Both the position numbers and the translations under genes were made by a program. This document shows, piece after piece, positions 5,738-6,336 of a stretch of DNA of 6,336 bases. The DNA lies in contig JAEZKI010000213.1 of assembly GCA_023415525.1 (NCBI GenBank), positions 1 to 6,336 on the forward strand, in the 5' to 3' direction. The notes below the pieces were generated by a model. The model searched no databases. It was not told the origin of the DNA and worked only from the letters and a program-made list of their open reading frames with translations. This DNA is from Bacillota bacterium (GTDB lineage Bacteria; Bacillota; Clostridia; Lachnospirales; Cellulosilyticaceae). How positions within the stretch are numbered: position 1 is the first letter of the stretch; each line of letters starts with the position of its first letter.

Positions 5738-6336
5738 ATGAAGAAACATGTAAGCTTTTTAGTGGTGTCGATAGTATTACTAGTGCTTAGTGGGTGTAGT
5801 GCCAACAAAAGTCAAGAGGGCAAGATGGAAACTCCAGTTTCAGCAGAGGTGGCACAAGAAACTAAAACACCAAAAAGAACATCAAAGGAAAAAGTCGACT
5901 TACAGATATTTATAGCAGCTAGTTTGAAGAATGCTATGACAGAAATACAAACAAATTATAAGTCTCTTCATCCAGAGGTAGAGATGACAGTGAATGCAGA
6001 TAGTTCTGGTACCCTTCAAAAGCAAATTGAAGAAGAAGCAGCATGTGATGTTTTCTTCTCAGCAGCTACGAAACAGATGAAGGAGCTTAATGAGGGGGGG
6101 TATGTATTACCAGATTCAGTGGTGGAATTATTGGAGAATAAAGTTGTACTTATTAAACCAATAGGAGGAGAAACAGACGTTACTGGCTTTGAGGATATTA
6201 CGAAAGCTGCCAATCTTGCTTTGGCAGGAGAAGAGGTACCTGTGGGAGCTTATGCAAGAGAAATTTTTATGAGTCTTGGTATTTTAGATCAAGTCATGGC
6301 CATGGAAATTAATGAGGGTGCCAATGTAACAACAGT
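5738..6336 (+). CDS. modA: molybdate ABC transporter substrate-binding lipoprotein (partial, 3' end outside window)
   Basis: 199 codons are visible and the frame is still open at the right edge, so about the last quarter of the protein is missing. The N-terminus is a type II signal peptide (MKKHVSFLVVSIVLLVLSGC) with lipobox LSGC and lipidated Cys20. A polar linker (about 21-53, rich in Lys/Thr/Glu) would tether the protein to the outer face of the membrane. The periplasmic-binding-protein domain then begins LQIFIAASLKNAM, where Ser62 matches the first oxyanion-binding serine of ModA. DSSGTLQKQIEEEAACDVFFSAA follows the ModA family signature SGxLxxQIxxGAxxDVFxSA, with Ser90 as the second ligand serine. 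VPVGAYAREIFMSLGI and EGANVTT are further family matches. It should bind molybdate or tungstate for a ModBC permease probably encoded just to the right. Anion choice cannot be told from the sequence. Codons GAG GGG GGG at 6092-6100 form a G7 tract inside the gene. Confidence 0.92.
   Translation, partial: MKKHVSFLVVSIVLLVLSGCSANKSQEGKMETPVSAEVAQETKTPKRTSKEKVDLQIFIAASLKNAMTEIQTNYKSLHPEVEMTVNADSSGTLQKQIEEEAACDVFFSAATKQMKELNEGGYVLPDSVVELLENKVVLIKPIGGETDVTGFEDITKAANLALAGEEVPVGAYAREIFMSLGILDQVMAMEINEGANVTT

Noticed and set aside
5587..5808. Minus-strand open frames facing modA (5587-5808 and 6016-6213)
   Set aside because: They are shadows of the modA frame and its leader. The modA signal peptide, lipobox and ligand motifs fit the plus strand clearly.
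1..6336. CRISPR arrays, tRNA/rRNA genes, insertion sequences, integrase sites
   Set aside because: No regularly spaced repeats, cloverleaf-like sequence, transposase motifs or long terminal repeats were seen on reading both strands.

Overview
The window comes from a low-GC, AT-rich Gram-positive bacterium, most likely a Clostridia/Lachnospirales-type anaerobe. This is an inference from codon use, AGGAGG/GGGGGG Shine-Dalgarno sequences, a lipobox-type ModA, and an HPr that carries the Ser46 site used by Firmicutes. Genus or species cannot be fixed from the sequence alone.

Layout. (a) 3-284 (+): 3' end of an unidentified gene that enters from the left edge. (b) 327-4735 (+): a compact four-gene phosphotransferase (PTS) operon. 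It holds an MtlR/ManR/LicR-type PRD transcriptional regulator with fused EIIB-like and EIIA domains, a stand-alone fructose/mannitol-type EIIA, HPr (ptsH) and enzyme I (ptsI). Gene gaps are 18 and 30 nt, followed by a 4-nt ATGA overlap, and the operon closes with a clear rho-independent terminator at 4786-4819. (c) 4873-5307 (-): a 144-residue cysteine-rich protein that I do not recognise. (d) 5308-5737: a 430-nt divergent intergenic region with promoter-like elements, a terminator-like hairpin on the minus strand and an inverted repeat over the putative modA promoter. (e) 5738 to the right edge (+): the first 199 codons of a molybdate-binding lipoprotein, ModA.

How the genes work together. 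Enzyme I takes phosphate from PEP and passes it to HPr His15. HPr can pass it to the stand-alone EIIA (His67) and probably to the PRD/EIIA sites of the regulator. No membrane EIIB/EIIC transporter is encoded here, so the EIIA must serve a permease elsewhere or act as a signalling partner. HPr Ser46 is present, so coupling to HPr kinase and CcpA-type catabolite repression is expected from family knowledge. The regulator appears to lack three of the four usual PRD histidines and the EIIB-like cysteine, keeping only His342 and the EIIA His574. ModA marks the start of what is probably a separate molybdate ABC transporter operon.

I did not find a clearly new biological system. The points most worth a second look are the permease-less PTS operon with its histidine-depleted regulator, the short enzyme I C-terminus next to a slippery-type heptamer, the recurrent G6-G7 tracts, and the structured 5308-5737 intergenic region.
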